From positions 1 to 16,009 of the forward strand of contig CALUZL010000059.1 in the NCBI GenBank assembly GCA_944325295.1: DNA of 16,009 nucleotides, given 5' to 3'. Source of the DNA: an uncultured Erysipelotrichaceae bacterium (lineage in GTDB: Bacteria > Bacillota_I > Bacilli_A > Erysipelotrichales > Erysipelotrichaceae). Positions 1 through 7,975 of the stretch are shown piece by piece. Under the pieces are notes generated by a model. That model had not been told where the DNA came from. It did not search any database and saw only the letters and a program-made list of their open reading frames with translations. A program made the translations under genes and the position numbers. Each line of letters begins with the position of its first letter. Position 1 is the stretch's first letter.

Positions 1-391
1 TCGAACTGATAGCGCTTTGACTGTTAGTCACAAAGCTGACACTGATCGTCTCATACTGATCGACGCCGCTGTTGTCGATCATATTGTCGATCGCTCCGTT
101 GACGCGACCTAAAAGATAATTGCCATAGATCCCACCCACAAGTAAGATCAGGGCAAATATGAAGTTTATGACTTTCAGTTTCTTGTCTTTAAAGGCATAG
201 CCGACCACAAAGATCACATCGAGTATCAAAAGGATACAGATGATGATCCCGCCGATCGCCAAAAAAGTCGTCCGCTCAAGAGCGCTGTAGCGCCAAGCGC
301 CCAAAAGGATCAATATCACTGCCGTATTGGCTAAGATCGTCAAGATCAAGCCGCAAATACTGAATAGCTGTCTTTTTTTAACGTTTGTCAT
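1..391 (-). CDS. Probable LCP (LytR-CpsA-Psr) family protein, N-terminal part
   Basis: Partial: the start is an ATG at 391 and the reading frame runs open through the left edge, giving 130 residues. What is seen is a short cytoplasmic N-terminus (MTNVKKRQ), a first TM helix at about residues 10-30, two more at about 41-65 and 74-92, then an outside segment containing YETISVSFV at about 114-122. This three-helix start followed by a substrate-binding-like ISVxV segment is familiar from a subset of Firmicute LCP proteins, which transfer glycopolymers from undecaprenyl pyrophosphate to peptidoglycan on the outer membrane face. The catalytic LCP core would lie beyond the window, so the family call is an inference. 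Its start is only 2 nt after the stop of the upstream gene, so the two are probably co-translated. Final position in a wall-polymer operon suits a ligase. Another polytopic membrane protein cannot be excluded. Confidence 0.5.
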   Translation of the reverse strand, partial: MTNVKKRQLFSICGLILTILANTAVILILLGAWRYSALERTTFLAIGGIIICILLILDVIFVVGYAFKDKKLKVINFIFALILLVGGIYGNYLLGRVNGAIDNMIDNSGVDQYETISVSFVTNSQSAISS

Positions 392-393
392 GA

Positions 394-1050
394 TCATTCC
401 TCTCCATATGACTGAACGATCTCAAAACGTCCGTCTTCATTTTTGATGACCGTAAAATAGAGATGCGTGTCTAAACCATCCGTCGGCATCGCCTTATCGG
501 CATAGGTCAGATCAGCTTCTATCCAATAGACCTCATCGAGGTGCTCACCTTCGATGTCATAGCCCTCATCCATAAACTCGCCACTGGCGTTTACTTCTTT
601 TACCTCTAAGACCTCATCTTGTCCATACTCGTTTATGTAGTGGTTGATGTAGCGATAAAAGGTATCACGCGCATAGTCGTAGATGTTGTTTTTGAGGGGA
701 GAGTAGACATAGTAAAGCCCGCCGACATCAAACTGGCCGTATTTATTCGTCCAGGTATAAAAATCTGCAACGAAGTTCTCGACGACAAGTTCGGCGATGT
801 GCAGATCATCACGCTCCTCACTGTCACAAGCTTCGATGAGCTCTTTAAAGAGTTCCTCTTGCAAAGCGGTCGGATTTGAGCGCAGATGATAGTCCATAGA
901 CTCGATCGACATCTTCATCTCGCTGTCTTTGTTCATATTTGTCATTTTATTAACGCTGCTGAAAGCCACAAACCCCAAAGCGATAGTGATGATCACTAAG
1001 GGGATGATGATCACTCCCAGTACCCGATAACGTATTTTCTTATTCTTCAT
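394..1050 (-). CDS. Membrane-anchored extracytoplasmic protein of unknown function (218 aa)
   Basis: I do not recognise this family. The protein has a basic N-terminus (MKNKKIRYR), one TM helix at about residues 10-30, and about 185 residues that should sit outside the membrane. That part is acidic and rich in Tyr, with a predicted-helical section (about 60-140, including LKNNIYDYARDTFYRYI) and a C-terminal section that looks like beta strands (YWIEADLTY ... LYFTVIKNEDGRFEIVQ). There is no lipobox cysteine and no cell-wall sorting motif. The start has a ribosome binding site (GGAAG, about 6 nt upstream), and a candidate promoter lies in the 68-nt gap before it. Its stop is 2 nt from the start of the probable LCP gene, which suggests an accessory role in polymer attachment or assembly. 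That role is inferred from position only. Confidence 0.8.
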   Translation of the reverse strand: MKNKKIRYRVLGVIIIPLVIITIALGFVAFSSVNKMTNMNKDSEMKMSIESMDYHLRSNPTALQEELFKELIEACDSEERDDLHIAELVVENFVADFYTWTNKYGQFDVGGLYYVYSPLKNNIYDYARDTFYRYINHYINEYGQDEVLEVKEVNASGEFMDEGYDIEGEHLDEVYWIEADLTYADKAMPTDGLDTHLYFTVIKNEDGRFEIVQSYGEE

Positions 1051-1079
1051 TTTCTGCTTCCTTTTTTGAGTACCGATTT

Positions 1080-1108
1080 ATATTACCCTATATCATTTCA
1101 TTTGTAAA
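1080..1108 (-). promoter_or_regulatory. Candidate internal promoter before the 218-aa protein gene
   Basis: On the minus strand there is TTTACA (1108-1103), a 17-nt spacer and TAATAT (1085-1080). The -35 box matches the sigma-70/A consensus at 5 of 6 positions and the -10 box at 4 of 6. It lies in one of the two largest gaps of the operon, 30 nt before the ATG at 1050. It could give the last two genes, including the probable ligase, separate expression. Confidence 0.35.
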
Positions 1109-1118
1109 ATAAAGACCG

Positions 1119-2543
1119 TCAATAATGATAGTAATAGTCGTGGTAAGCATCCCAGGGCAAAGGATAGTAATCGATCGTTTTTAAAATGTTGACACTCATA
1201 TCATCATTTAAGACTGCCAGCGTCAAAGATGTCGTGTCAAGATCAGTCCCGTCGATCCTTATGACCTCGCCGAGCTCAACGCGATGACCGCTCATTTGCA
1301 CATCGATCCCATAGCGACTTTGCGCTAAGATGGTCCCATCTTTAATGATCGCAAAGTAATCGTGATCAAAGTTAAAGGACGAGTCGACACCCAGGGCATA
1401 GAGATCCTCTTTGAGCCAATCAGGAGCTTGACCTTCATAGTCAAAGCTCACAAGGATGACATCGTCAAAGGCACCAAAACGTCTCAAGTAATGGCGGGGA
1501 TTGTACTCATAGCAGATCGCCGAGCGTCCCAAGTCGCGACTGTTGGCCCGATAGTACTCTTCTAAAAAGCTGTTGTCGTGATGATCAAAGATCGTCAGTT
1601 CATCCTTTAGGTAGTCGCTGATGTAGGAAGTTATGATATTGGCGCCATTGATATAGGCGTGGTAGGAATTGGAATGGATCCACATGTTGAAATCGAGCTC
1701 TTCTTGCAGATCGAAAAAGTCGATATAGGCGATGTCATGATCATCGGCCCACTTCCAGACGGCATTTAAATATTTCTGGTTCTCATCGTTATTGCCATCG
1801 ATCGGCGTCTTGTACAAGAGAAGTTCGATATTGCGCTCCTTGCATATCTTTAAGATCTCGTTTAAAGCCTCTTCATCGCGCTCATCGAGAGTGGCGATCT
1901 CATCGGTGTCCGGATCAGTCGCGATCCAAAAGTTATCCGGTTGTAAGTCGGCATCGAGATAGACATAACCGAAGTTGTAGTCGATCTTTTCATCACGGAT
2001 CGCAAGGTGCTGTTTCAGATCGCTGATATCATCGACATCGCGCCAGTTGTTGTGGTTGGTGAGGTAGTCGTTGTAGTAAGCGTCGCGCTCCGCTTTTGGC
2101 AAATAAGAGAAGGTGTCATGGCGCTCTTTGCCGGTCATGTCATAGGCAGCGATGACGTAACTGCTGTTGGCCTCACAGATGATCCTTAAAGGCATCGCGG
2201 TATAGACTTCCATGATGACCATCTTGGGGCTTTGGGTCTTTAAGCCCTCTTTTAGCATGTTGACGCTCACTTCAAAGGGTTGGCAGGCACTGCCCAAGAT
2301 ATAGGAGTAAAGGCCGGTATCCTGATAGATGAAGCTTGGCACAAAAGAGTACTGGGCATGGCTTGAGCCCAACACCAAGATGTCCATGGAATCTTCGGGC
2401 AAACTGCGAAAACTCTCACCAGGATCATAGTTGACGCCATGGGTCAAGAAGATGTTTTTGGTAGCTAAAAAGGTCATAAAGGCGATCGCCAATATGCACA
2501 CTATCTTTATCGGTATCTGGACAATACGCAAAAATCTTTTCAT
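1119..2543 (-). CDS. SGNH/DltD-like acyltransferase partner of MBOAT, with extra C-terminal domain
   Basis: 474 aa. An N-terminal TM helix (about residues 8-30) is followed by a domain that should face outside. SGNH block I is LVLGSSH (56-62), where S60 or S61 is the likely nucleophile. The C-terminal block is YHAYINGA (294-301), with H295 as the likely catalytic His. In the family this block usually reads DxxH; here the position three before the His is Asn292, so the catalytic Asp appears replaced. Residues about 330-474 form an additional, probably beta-rich domain not found in DltD. The gene lies 8 nt after the MBOAT gene and has a good ribosome binding site (AGAGGT, 5 nt from the ATG). 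MBOAT-SGNH pairs pass acyl groups across the membrane onto glycans (alginate and cellulose acetylation) or D-alanine onto teichoic acid (DltB/DltD). O-acetylation of the wall polymer made by this operon is the likeliest role. No dltA or dltC is nearby. Confidence 0.75.
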   Translation of the reverse strand: MKRFLRIVQIPIKIVCILAIAFMTFLATKNIFLTHGVNYDPGESFRSLPEDSMDILVLGSSHAQYSFVPSFIYQDTGLYSYILGSACQPFEVSVNMLKEGLKTQSPKMVIMEVYTAMPLRIICEANSSYVIAAYDMTGKERHDTFSYLPKAERDAYYNDYLTNHNNWRDVDDISDLKQHLAIRDEKIDYNFGYVYLDADLQPDNFWIATDPDTDEIATLDERDEEALNEILKICKERNIELLLYKTPIDGNNDENQKYLNAVWKWADDHDIAYIDFFDLQEELDFNMWIHSNSYHAYINGANIITSYISDYLKDELTIFDHHDNSFLEEYYRANSRDLGRSAICYEYNPRHYLRRFGAFDDVILVSFDYEGQAPDWLKEDLYALGVDSSFNFDHDYFAIIKDGTILAQSRYGIDVQMSGHRVELGEVIRIDGTDLDTTSLTLAVLNDDMSVNILKTIDYYPLPWDAYHDYYYHY

Positions 2544-2551
2544 CTTTACCT

Positions 2552-3982
2552 CTAAAAGAACTGATAGATAAAATCACTGGCTGCAAAATCAGCGCCATAG
2601 ACCCCAAAGATCACAAAGACGACCACGATCAGGACATACCCAAGCCATCTGAACACAAAGGGCAATTTGGCATACTTTTCCAAAAGATCGAAGCGATCGC
2701 GAAGGATGTCAAGGATGATGACGGCGATCAAGATGAGGATCAGCCAAACAAACTCATTTTCGACCATGCCATAGAGGCTGTAGTCAAACGCCTGTTTAGT
2801 GAAAAGATCCGGCACGATCTTAAAAAGGAGGCGCATATCCGTAAAGCGGAAGATGCTCCAAAGGACGGTGACGATCAAAAAGTTGAAGCTGACCTTAAGG
2901 AAGTCAAGGATGTAGCGAAAATACTTTGGTATATCCACTTTTACTTTTCTTAAGGCATCGGCAAAAATGTTTTCGATGATCTGGATGGCACCATGACCAA
3001 AGCCCCAGATCAGGTAGTTCTTAGTTGAGCCATGCCAGGCTCCCGAGACGATGAAGGTGATCATGATGTTTAGGTAATGGCGCCATTTTGCACACCGGCT
3101 ACCACCCAGGGGGATGTAAACATAATCTCTGAGCCAGCTGCTCAAAGAGATGTGCCAGCGTCGCCAGAATTCCTTGAGGTTTTTAGCAAGATAGGGACTT
3201 CTGAAGTTTCTTTCAAGGTGGAAACCAAAAAGACGGGCTGCGCCGATGGCGATATTGGAGACACTGTCAAAATCGAGGTAGATCTGAAAGGAGTAAAGAC
3301 AAAAGCCAAACAAGAGGTTTACACCGCCAAGCCCTTCACTCATAAAGATGGCATTTACCCAAAGACCGATAAAATCGCAAAAGACGATCTTTTCAAAAAT
3401 GCCAAGACACATCTGAAAACCGCCATTTTTACTGTCTTTATAGTCAAAGGGTTCCCTTTGATGGAGCTCCTTTAAAAACTGCTGTGGCCGATTGATCGGT
3501 CCGGCCGTTAATGTCGGAAAAAACAGGACGTAATTGTAGTAGTCAAGCGGATTATAAGAGTGCTCGATCTTGCCCCGATAAAGATCGAAAAGATAGGCCA
3601 TGATCTTAAAGGAATAAAACGAAAGGCCCAAAGGCATGATGAAGACTTCACTGGTTATAAAGCGATGATACTTATAAAAAAGCAAGGTCAAAACGATAGC
3701 GCCAATCGCCATATACAGCAGGTATTTGTTTTTGTGGGTCTTTAAGATCGAAGCGACGATAAAGGCGAAAGTGGCGATGATCACGATCGCCAAAAGATCG
3801 TAAAGACTAAAGGATATCAAAAAGATGATATCCGCTAAAAGTAAGACATAAGGTCTAAAAAAACTCTTAAAGGGACGGCTCAGGGCAAAGATGATCAAGA
3901 CAAAAGCGACGAAATACCACGTCGTCATGTTCAAAGCGGGTAAGGTGTCCGGAAGACCCAGATAAAACGCGCCGAAATACAT
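2552..3982 (-). CDS. MBOAT family membrane-bound O-acyltransferase (AlgI/PatA/DltB-like)
   Basis: 476 aa, polytopic, with at least eight hydrophobic segments. The family signatures are clear: FFPTLTAGPINRP (154-166), SFQIYLDFDSVSNIAIGAAR (231-250), WRRWHISLSSWLRDYVYIPL (273-292) and SGAWHG (313-318), with His317 as the expected catalytic histidine. The length is normal for AlgI-type proteins (about 450-520 aa). MBOAT enzymes take an acyl group from a cytosolic donor and move it through a membrane channel to an outside acceptor, usually with an SGNH partner; that partner is the next gene, 8 nt downstream. The start ATG is 1 nt after the stop of the GtrB-like gene, with AAGGAAGAG upstream inside that gene. 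AlgI-like O-acetylation fits better than D-alanylation because no dltA or dltC is present in the window. Confidence 0.92.
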   Translation of the reverse strand: MYFGAFYLGLPDTLPALNMTTWYFVAFVLIIFALSRPFKSFFRPYVLLLADIIFLISFSLYDLLAIVIIATFAFIVASILKTHKNKYLLYMAIGAIVLTLLFYKYHRFITSEVFIMPLGLSFYSFKIMAYLFDLYRGKIEHSYNPLDYYNYVLFFPTLTAGPINRPQQFLKELHQREPFDYKDSKNGGFQMCLGIFEKIVFCDFIGLWVNAIFMSEGLGGVNLLFGFCLYSFQIYLDFDSVSNIAIGAARLFGFHLERNFRSPYLAKNLKEFWRRWHISLSSWLRDYVYIPLGGSRCAKWRHYLNIMITFIVSGAWHGSTKNYLIWGFGHGAIQIIENIFADALRKVKVDIPKYFRYILDFLKVSFNFLIVTVLWSIFRFTDMRLLFKIVPDLFTKQAFDYSLYGMVENEFVWLILILIAVIILDILRDRFDLLEKYAKLPFVFRWLGYVLIVVVFVIFGVYGADFAASDFIYQFF

Positions 3983-3983
3983 C

Positions 3984-4904
3984 CTAATATCTCTTCCTTA
4001 TTATGTACACCGGCCGTTTCTTCGTCTCCATATAGGTACGAGCTAAATATTCGCCGATGATTCCCAAGATCAAAAGTTCGATCCCGCCGATCAGAGTGAT
4101 GATGACCACAAGGCTTGGAAAGCCCGCGACCGGATCGCCAAAGAAGATCGCTTTAAAGGCTATGTAGAGCATATAGACAAAACCGAAAAGACTGATGATC
4201 GCACCGACAAAAGTCGCGATGCGAAGTGGTGCCGTCGTAAAACCGACGATGCCATCGATCGCGTATTTAAACAGTTTCCAAAAAGACCACTTCGTCTCCC
4301 CGGCAACTCTTTCCACATTTTCAAATTCCAGATACTTGGTCTTAAAACCGACCCAGGCAAAGATGCCTTTGGAGAAACGATGATACTCGCCAAGGGAGAG
4401 GATCGCCTCGACCATCTCTCTTTTCATCATGCGATAGTCACGAGCGCCATCGACAATCTCGACATCGATCATGCGGTTTATGAGCTTATAGAACATCCGG
4501 GCAAAAAAGGAGCGGATCTTGGGCTCGCCTTTGCGCGACACCCGATATGTCGCTACGCTGTCATACGCTTGTGTCTCTAGGATCGCTATCATCTGCGGTA
4601 AAAGTTTGGGCGGATCTTGAAGATCGGCATCCATTAATACCACAAGCTCGCCCTTTGCCTCTTTAAGTCCGGCCAGTATCGCTGCCTCTTTGCCGAAATT
4701 GCGGCTGAAAGAGATGATGACGATATTTGGATCATCTTCCTTGAGCTTTAAGGCAGTGCCTACGGTGTCATCCTTTGAGCCGTCATCGACGACGATTATT
4801 TCATGATCGATAGTACCGACATATTTTTTTACTTCTGCATAGAAATAAGGTAAGGCCGCCTCCTCGTTGAAACAGGGGACGATGATCGATAGCTTTTTTT
4901 CCAT
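3984..4904 (-). CDS. GtrB-like polyprenyl-phosphate hexose synthase (GT2)
   Basis: 306 aa. The N-terminal GT-A domain starts IIVPCFNEE (7-15), with VVDDGS (38-43) and the metal-binding DADLQDPP (92-99). At the C-terminus there are two TM helices, about 231-251 and 263-287, preceded by the conserved GETKWSFWKLFKYAIDGI (202-219). This is the architecture of GtrB/YfdH/CsbB enzymes, which transfer glucose or another hexose from a nucleotide sugar to undecaprenyl phosphate on the inner membrane face. The lipid-linked sugar is then used outside by a GT-C enzyme; the DUF6056-like protein at the head of this operon is a candidate. Start choice: an in-frame TTG at 4922 has AAGGAA 6 nt upstream and would add six residues. 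I prefer the ATG at 4904 because family members begin at MxxKLSI and because its leader (AATAGGGACATG) matches that of the upstream gene. Confidence 0.9.
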   Translation of the reverse strand: MEKKLSIIVPCFNEEAALPYFYAEVKKYVGTIDHEIIVVDDGSKDDTVGTALKLKEDDPNIVIISFSRNFGKEAAILAGLKEAKGELVVLMDADLQDPPKLLPQMIAILETQAYDSVATYRVSRKGEPKIRSFFARMFYKLINRMIDVEIVDGARDYRMMKREMVEAILSLGEYHRFSKGIFAWVGFKTKYLEFENVERVAGETKWSFWKLFKYAIDGIVGFTTAPLRIATFVGAIISLFGFVYMLYIAFKAIFFGDPVAGFPSLVVIITLIGGIELLILGIIGEYLARTYMETKKRPVYIIRKRY

Positions 4905-4924
4905 GTCCCTATTATATACCAAAA

Positions 4925-6760
4925 CTATTCCTTAAAATAATCGCTGTTTAAAATATCATAGGAGATGTTGCGAAGCTTCACATCCTCTTGGTAAGCCTCT
5001 TTAGCTTCTTCTTTTGAAAGATCGCCTTTGACTTCAAGGGTACCGCTTAACTCATCAAAGCTGTATTCATCACTTTCCCAATAGCCATAGGCGCTAAAGT
5101 ATAGACCCTGATAGTCCTCATCAAAGATATCGCTGCCCAAGATCGTCTTGTAGTCGATATCGATAGCCCACATATTGGCAAGGGTCGGCAAGATGTCAAG
5201 GGCCGTGGCCACTTTGTCATAGACCAAAGCGTCATTGGCACTGTTATAGATGAAAAGATCAGTCTTGGTGAGATCTTCGTCATAAGTTATGCCGGTCTGT
5301 TTGTAGAAGTCGGAGTCCTCACTAAAGCTCAGATCCTTGACGATGTGATCGCCAAAGAAGACAAAGACCGTGTCCTCCATCTTTTGAGCGTATTCATAAT
5401 TGACAAACATGCTCGCCAAGAAGCGGTCAAGCTGCATATTCTTGGCAAAATAAGCGACGTACTCATCGGAAAGATCGGGATATTTGGCGCGAATCTTTTC
5501 GACATCCGCACTTTCAACGCCAACGCTGTCCAAGGTGTAGGGCTGATGGCCATTGTAGGTTATCCAATAGGCCAGATAGCGCTCTTTTTCAAGCAGGATC
5601 CATTGCATGATATTGCCGACCGTCTCATCATCGGAAGTGTCCTTAAGACCCATATCGGTACAGTCAAAAAAGGCATCATAACCAAAATTTAAAAAGATAT
5701 TGTCGCGATTGTAGTAAGAGCCGTAGTTGTTGTGAAAGGCGATCGTCTCATAGCCTGCTGCCTTAAATATTTGCGGCAGTGTCGTCTTAAAGGTATTTTG
5801 TGCATACTTATAACAAGCCCCGCCGACATCGGGAATAAGCGAAGTATTGGCCATAAATTCGGTATCGCTGGTCGAACCGGAAAGAGCCGGCGTATTAAAA
5901 CCCTTTATCTGAATACTTGCTTCTTTGATGCGATAGAGGGTGGGCGTAAGTTCAGGGTCGACGACGATGTCATTGAAGGATTCCGCCTGAATGATAAAGA
6001 TGTCCTTATCCTTGAAGATCCCACTCAGGGCATTATCTTTGTGCTCAGGGCGCGCATTTAAATACTCTGCAATAGCGCCCCTATCGATACTGCTGTCTTC
6101 AAAAAAGGATGTGATATCGCGATACCCAAGAGTCAATACGCCAAAGCGCTCGGCAAACTGATTGGTCGAGGGGATGACATCATAGACGTAGTATTCATCA
6201 TCGCTCATGTCAAAGGCGTTATTGTTGGCCTTAGCAGAAGTGACAAGGGAGCCATAGCCTTTAAAGCTTATGGCTAAAGGTATGATGAAGACCAAGGCCA
6301 AAAGATGATAGAAGGCCTTGGGTTTTTTAAGCTTCTTTAAAAAGATGTGATAGTAGACGATAAAGAGAACGGTTATCAAGATGAGGACTATTATCGGCAA
6401 GATATCTGTAAATCTGATAAAGGCTATGGCGCTGTCGCCGGCAGCGATCGCCTCTTTGTAGAGGTTAAAGACCGTGTCAAAGCGGTAGTATTGCTTAAAG
6501 GCCCGATAGTAGATGTTTTGTGATATGAGATAGATGGTCAGACAAAAACTGAAACCGAAGACGAGATAACGGTTCAAAAAAGCCGGAAGGGCCAAGATGA
6601 TGATCCCCAAAATCGCAATGATCCCTAAAAACAGAAACGACTCATAAGTCGAGCCTTGGGAAAAGCACTCTTTGATGACAAATAAGTATAGCGCCATGAT
6701 CACAAAATAGATCACTTCACTTGCGACATAGACGATCTTGTGCTGAAGACTTTTTTTCAT
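4925..6760 (-). CDS. LtaS-like sulfatase-fold membrane phosphotransferase (probable glycerol-phosphate transferase)
   Basis: 611 aa. Five hydrophobic segments (about residues 12-30, 42-61, 65-85, 117-138 and 150-167) precede an outside sulfatase-fold domain starting near 250. The LTA-synthase active-site residues are all present in order: Glu260 in IIQAES, the nucleophile Thr297 in SGSTSD, Arg352 in YNRDN, His405 in YNGHQPY, and Asp471-His472 in FFGDH. These match E255, T300, R356, H416, D475 and H476 of Staphylococcus aureus LtaS in order and approximate spacing. LtaS builds polyglycerol phosphate from phosphatidylglycerol; relatives such as streptococcal GacH instead put single glycerol phosphates on wall polysaccharides. 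Its place between glf and gtrB in a glycan operon favours polysaccharide decoration. The ATG is preceded by GATAGGGGAC, an unusually close ribosome binding site. The C-terminal 60 residues are very acidic. Confidence 0.9.
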   Translation of the reverse strand: MKKSLQHKIVYVASEVIYFVIMALYLFVIKECFSQGSTYESFLFLGIIAILGIIILALPAFLNRYLVFGFSFCLTIYLISQNIYYRAFKQYYRFDTVFNLYKEAIAAGDSAIAFIRFTDILPIIVLILITVLFIVYYHIFLKKLKKPKAFYHLLALVFIIPLAISFKGYGSLVTSAKANNNAFDMSDDEYYVYDVIPSTNQFAERFGVLTLGYRDITSFFEDSSIDRGAIAEYLNARPEHKDNALSGIFKDKDIFIIQAESFNDIVVDPELTPTLYRIKEASIQIKGFNTPALSGSTSDTEFMANTSLIPDVGGACYKYAQNTFKTTLPQIFKAAGYETIAFHNNYGSYYNRDNIFLNFGYDAFFDCTDMGLKDTSDDETVGNIMQWILLEKERYLAYWITYNGHQPYTLDSVGVESADVEKIRAKYPDLSDEYVAYFAKNMQLDRFLASMFVNYEYAQKMEDTVFVFFGDHIVKDLSFSEDSDFYKQTGITYDEDLTKTDLFIYNSANDALVYDKVATALDILPTLANMWAIDIDYKTILGSDIFDEDYQGLYFSAYGYWESDEYSFDELSGTLEVKGDLSKEEAKEAYQEDVKLRNISYDILNSDYFKE

Positions 6761-6767
6761 GTCCCCT

Positions 6768-6796
6768 ATCTTATTACAATTTTAGCTCAAGGACAA
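6768..6796 (-). promoter_or_regulatory. Weak candidate promoter before the LtaS-like gene
   Basis: In the 69-nt gap between glf and the LtaS-like gene the minus strand reads TTGTCC (6796-6791), a 17-nt spacer and TAAGAT (6773-6768), with 4 of 6 consensus matches in each box. The -10 box ends only 7 nt before the ATG, so a transcript from here would be nearly or fully leaderless. I see no terminator in the gap, so read-through from glf is also expected. Confidence 0.25.
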
Positions 6797-6829
6797 TAAG
6801 TCAAAACAAAAGCAAAAGACAGCTCATGC

Positions 6830-7975
6830 TCAAAAAAGGATTTCGGCGACTTTTAGAGCCTTGGCGATGATCGCATCCATGTTGTAGTAGTGATACTCGG
6901 CAAGTCTTCCCAGTAAGATCAAATCCGGATAATTGTTGGCGACTTTGAGATACATGTCATAAAGAGCCTCATCGTCGCTTGTAAAGATCGGATAGTAGGC
7001 GATATCGCCCATCTGCCTGTTGTAAGCTTTGGGATATTCGATATGGATGTACGAGAGTTTTTCCGGGCTTTCGATCATGAAATGCTTGTATTCGGTGATC
7101 CTGGTGTAAGCCGCCTCCTCTTTGGGACAGGGGTAGTTTTCCGTCGCTGCACACTGATAGGTGTCGGCGACTTTTATGAGGTCAAGGTCCAAAGAGCGGT
7201 AAGCCAGATCGCCGAATGCGTAATTGAACAGACGATCGATCGAACCGGTGTAGACGACCTTGCCCAAAAAGCGCTCGCCCTCAAAATAGATCGCCCCGTC
7301 TTCCAAAAGCAGCACGTCTTCACTTTTGGTACCTAAGCGCACATCGATATTGGCACTTTCAAGCATCCTTTCAAAGATCTTGGTATAGCCATCCTTTGGC
7401 AGGTATTGATACTCGTCTTTAAAATAGCGATCATCATAAGAGGTCACGACCGGCACCCGACCCATCACGGCACTGTCGAGCTCTTGGGCTTTTAAGCCCC
7501 ATTGTTTCATGGTGTAATATTTAAACACTTTTTCAAAGATAAATTCAGCGAGTTTTTTAAGATCGGGATCATCGCTCTTTAAAAGCTCAAAGATCGGAAT
7601 CTTTTGATCGGCTCCGTAGTTTAAAAGTAAGAGTTCTTTTAATCTCTGGGCTTCTTCAGCGCCGAAAAGTTCATCGATCGAAGTGAAGTTGAAAGGTATC
7701 GGAACGATCTTGTCGTCGATATGACCCAAGACGCGGTGCTCATATTTATACCACTCGGTAAAATTGCTCAAATAGTCAAAGACCGCTTTATCATTTGTGT
7801 GAAAGATGTGCGGTCCGTACATGTGGACATCGATCCCGTCGATCTTTTCATCATAGACATTGCCGCCGATGTGCCCTCGCTCATCGATGACTAAGATCTT
7901 CTTTCCTTTTTTTGCCAAACGCTCGGCAATGACGGCTCCGGCAAATCCGGCGCCGACAACGATCACATCATACAT
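6830..7975 (-). CDS. glf: UDP-galactopyranose mutase
   Basis: 381 aa. This flavoenzyme converts UDP-galactopyranose to UDP-galactofuranose in the cytosol, the donor for galactofuranosyl residues. The FAD-binding Rossmann motif VGAGFAG is at 7-13, followed by an acidic strand end (VIDERGHIGGN, 29-39). GPHIFHT (54-60) and YTRITEYKHF near residue 300 are Glf signatures carrying active-site Arg and His residues, and the length is typical. Start choice: an in-frame ATG at 8002 exists, but the ATG at 7975 has GGAGGT 7 nt upstream and begins directly with the Rossmann strand (MYDVIVVG). The start overlaps the end of the upstream GT4 gene by 8 nt, which indicates translational coupling. The presence of glf means the polymer probably contains Galf, added by one of the neighbouring GT2 or GT4 enzymes. 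Confidence 0.96.
   Translation of the reverse strand: MYDVIVVGAGFAGAVIAERLAKKGKKILVIDERGHIGGNVYDEKIDGIDVHMYGPHIFHTNDKAVFDYLSNFTEWYKYEHRVLGHIDDKIVPIPFNFTSIDELFGAEEAQRLKELLLLNYGADQKIPIFELLKSDDPDLKKLAEFIFEKVFKYYTMKQWGLKAQELDSAVMGRVPVVTSYDDRYFKDEYQYLPKDGYTKIFERMLESANIDVRLGTKSEDVLLLEDGAIYFEGERFLGKVVYTGSIDRLFNYAFGDLAYRSLDLDLIKVADTYQCAATENYPCPKEEAAYTRITEYKHFMIESPEKLSYIHIEYPKAYNRQMGDIAYYPIFTSDDEALYDMYLKVANNYPDLILLGRLAEYHYYNMDAIIAKALKVAEILF

Noticed and set aside
3077..3475. 132-aa open frame on the plus strand
   Set aside because: It lies wholly opposite the MBOAT gene, which has clear family motifs. It has no recognisable domain and its composition is the complement of a coding strand.
1119..3982. 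dlt operon (D-alanylation of teichoic acid)
   Set aside because: Only an MBOAT and an SGNH-like protein are present. dltA and dltC are absent, and the SGNH protein has a different active-site block and an added domain.
5345..6061. Two plus-strand open frames of 109-115 codons
   Set aside because: Both are antisense to the LtaS-like gene, whose active-site motifs span the same region. No ribosome binding site or domain is evident.
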